From assembly GCF_029168945.1 (NCBI RefSeq), contig NC_083603.1, positions 38,688,396 through 38,752,395 on the forward strand: DNA of 64,000 nt, given 5' to 3'. The translations under genes were made by a program, and so were the position numbers. Of this stretch, positions 63,901 through 64,000 are shown piece after piece. This DNA is from Cannabis sativa. Taxonomy: Eukaryota; Streptophyta; Magnoliopsida; Rosales; Cannabaceae. The notes under the pieces were generated by a model that saw only the letters and a list, made by a program, of their open reading frames with translations, had not been told where the DNA came from and did no database searches. Numbering within the stretch: position 1 is the stretch's first letter; the number at the start of each line of letters is the position of its first letter.

Positions 63901-64000
63901 ACTGGACCTAGATCTCGACCGAGATCCTGACCCAGACCCAAACTTGGACCCGTAGTTGGGACCCTAACTTGGACCTGGACCCGAACCATGACCCAGATCG
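48945..64000 (+). repeat. Megasatellite array, block 3, running off the window
   Basis: Same unit and orientation. CCGTAGTCGGTGTCT-type landmarks are at about 49060, 50488, 51955, 52460, 53575, 55077, 56665, 58288, 59798, 61578 and 63051. Steps vary from 505 to 1780 bp, so this block is more rearranged than block 1: a 505 bp duplication at 51955-52460, a deletion at about 52660, and a copied segment near 58800/60570. The CACGGTCGTGTACCC word is at about 55813, 60436 and, with changes, 49790, 51053, 57400, 62193 and 63763. No gene is supported. Confidence 0.92.
52008..52024 (+). other. Block-switch junction at CCCGAACCCACACCCGG
   Basis: The text before it belongs to the block after CCGTAGTCGGTGTCT; the text after it (AGCCTGATCTGGACC) belongs to the block that normally lies about 0.4 kb earlier. 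Both blocks contain CGAACCCACACCCGG, so an out-of-register exchange explains the 505 bp step that follows. Confidence 0.65.

Noticed and set aside
16557..64000. Telomeric repeat or interstitial telomere
   Set aside because: The G-rich strand has six-base steps of GGGTYC type, not TTTAGGG or TTAGGG, and the unit is 1.58 kb.
16557..64000. CRISPR array or other repeat-spacer system
   Set aside because: Repeats are contiguous, degenerate and kilobase-sized, the context is a plant genome, and no unique spacers or cas genes exist.
16557..64000. Centromere identity of the array
   Set aside because: Size and LTR insertions would fit pericentromeric DNA, but a 1.58 kb unit is not the usual centromeric satellite length and nothing in the sequence marks CENH3 binding. 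Left open.

Overview
The window is plant nuclear repeat DNA, almost certainly heterochromatic. I found no host gene. The evidence is LTR retrotransposons of typical plant lineages (a Tat-clade Ty3/gypsy element with an antisense spliced ORF, and Ty1/copia elements with about 1.9 kb LTRs) next to a very long tandem-repeat array. A eudicot is likely; I cannot fix the species from sequence alone.

Layout. Positions 1-10881 hold the 5' part and body of a minus-strand Tat-lineage Ty3/gypsy element. The 5' LTR is at 10102-10881, gag-pol runs leftward from 10038 to 4046, and an extra ORF of the Transposase_28 (gypsy-type) kind lies on the opposite strand at 510-3623. The left LTR lies outside the window. 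The element is dead: gag, the protease-RT junction and the integrase carry frameshifts or stops, and the second aspartate of the RT catalytic YVDD box is glycine. It sits inside an older, badly decayed Ty1/copia element (10882-16556) whose 3' LTR is 14660-16556.

From 16557 to the end of the window (about 43.3 kb of array sequence) runs one tandem array, always in the same orientation. Its unit is about 1.58 kb and is itself built of degenerate six-base words of the GACCYR / GAACCC type, giving a T-poor plus strand and a G/T-rich minus strand. About 28 unit copies are present, with internal deletions, duplications and local higher-order repeats; their junctions fall on short words shared by different parts of the unit. 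Two insertions interrupt the array: an intact solo LTR with a 5 bp target-site duplication (34971-36171), and a 5'-truncated Ty1/copia fragment (46028-48944) of the same family as the left element.

How it fits together: the array is the host landscape, retroelements have landed in it and decayed, and unequal exchange keeps reshaping the array. Both copia 3' LTRs end at nearly the same point of the unit and point their promoters into the array. The array looks like a large satellite with nested periods of 6 bp, about 0.5 kb (partial), 1.58 kb and 2-3.5 kb. It is the most likely undescribed object here. The many open frames inside it are by-products of its composition.
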